A stretch of 64,000 bases of DNA from the NCBI GenBank assembly GCA_951640165.1, contig OX621245.1, forward strand, positions 25,474,330-25,538,329. Direction: 5' to 3'. A program made the position numbers and the translations under genes. This DNA comes from Pseudoips prasinana (taxonomy: Eukaryota > Arthropoda > Insecta > Lepidoptera > Nolidae). Below, piece after piece: positions 63,397 through 64,000 of this stretch (the first letter of the stretch is position 1; the number at the start of each line of letters is the position of its first letter). Under the pieces are notes generated by a model that saw only the letters and a program-made list of their open reading frames with translations, had not been told where the DNA came from and ran no database searches.

Positions 63397-64000
63397 ATGC
63401 CTCTTCGACGTTCTCCACCGCCAGCCCCAGTCGCTTCTGCGCCCGGATCTATGCACTCTACGGCAACTATACATGCACCAGTGACTTGTGAGTCTGATAC
63501 AGCATCAGAAAGAAGCGGCCGTGACAATGTCAGTATTCGTAAGCGTAGACGTGACGACGAAGACATAAAGGATCTTAAAAGTCTGATCTCGTCATTGACA
63601 ACGAAGGTTGATCAAAACTTCCTTGAAATGAAGCAGAGCAATGATGCGCTTCAGAAAAGTGTGAAGTTTATGTCGGAAAAATATGACACAATCCTAACTA
63701 CGCTTCAAAGCCTAAAGGAACAAAGAACAGAAGACAAAAAAACTATACAGAAGTTAGAAGAGAAGATTGAAACTCTTGAACGTAAAAATAGGTCTGCAAG
63801 TTTAGAGATACGAAATGTGCCCATCAACTTACAAGAGAACCAAAAATATGAATCTAAGGAAGATGTTAGTAGAATTGTGCAAGGCTTGTCTAAAGTTGTC
63901 GACATCGATATACAGGACGGTGATATAAGAGATATCTATCGAATCCCGACCCACAGAGAAGGGAGTAAACCTATCTTAATCGAACTCAACAGTGTCATGA
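63397..64000 (+). CDS. Non-LTR retrotransposon ORF1-like protein, N-terminal part
   Basis: An uninterrupted frame of 201 codons starts at ATG 63397 and runs off the window. Residues 1-30 are proline/alanine/serine rich (MPLRRSPPPAPVASAPG). A basic patch RKRRR is at 48-52. Residues about 55-130 form a heptad-like, Lys/Glu/Leu-rich coiled coil (KKTIQKLEEKIETLERKNR). From about 137 a globular part begins (LEIRNVP, then DIQDGDIRDIYRIP at 171-184, KPILIEL). This order, with an ERKNR-x-EIRNVP junction, is typical of ORF1 proteins of insect LINEs, which bind element RNA. Some are annotated as FP-like. No stop or frameshift, so the element may be young. The minus frames here are shadows. Confidence 0.75.
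   Translation, partial: MPLRRSPPPAPVASAPGSMHSTATIHAPVTCESDTASERSGRDNVSIRKRRRDDEDIKDLKSLISSLTTKVDQNFLEMKQSNDALQKSVKFMSEKYDTILTTLQSLKEQRTEDKKTIQKLEEKIETLERKNRSASLEIRNVPINLQENQKYESKEDVSRIVQGLSKVVDIDIQDGDIRDIYRIPTHREGSKPILIELNSVM

Overview
This is AT-rich, repeat-dominated eukaryotic nuclear DNA. The repeat content points to a moth or butterfly (Lepidoptera): an RTE-clade retrotransposon with a TGATGA-type 3' tail, several tRNA-headed SINE families, small Helitrons ending in a GC hairpin plus CTAG, and Jockey/CR1-type LINE remnants. This is recognition from sequence, not a database result. There is no operon, rRNA gene, CRISPR array or complete host gene. The window reads as a large intron or intergenic tract built from layered transposon insertions.

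The one clear piece of host coding sequence is a 56-codon internal exon on the minus strand at 666-833. It has consensus splice sites on both sides and a single open frame. I could not name the gene. At the other edge, an uninterrupted frame begins at 63397 and runs off the end of the window. It has the layout of a non-LTR retrotransposon ORF1 protein.

From 0.9 to 8.2 kb lie SINE copies, RTE fragments and short RTE derivatives. A nearly full-length RTE element, decayed by stops and frameshifts, occupies 8863-12047 with a 9-of-10 target duplication. LINE ends lie at 13.9-14.6, 18.4-19.96 and 23.2-23.7 kb. A hAT-type MITE with a perfect 8-bp duplication is at 25237-25521. From 26 to 45 kb the window alternates Helitrons, SINEs and dispersed repeats, with five nested insertions that can be ordered in time; two of these insertions have perfect 12- and 14-bp target duplications. 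At 46198-47859 two copies of a Penelope-like GIY-YIG endonuclease end stand head to head as a 1.7-kb inverted repeat around an 11-nt loop. The last third holds more SINEs and Helitrons, two tandem arrays (about 178 bp x3 and 74 bp x6) and fold-back sequences.

Two themes recur. First, many inverted duplications have very short loops. Several sit inside transposon copies whose normal order is visible elsewhere in the window, which points to local template switching or cDNA snap-back. Second, several small elements look modular: the RTE 5' region joined directly to the RTE 3' tail, and Helitrons with different bodies sharing one 3' terminus.
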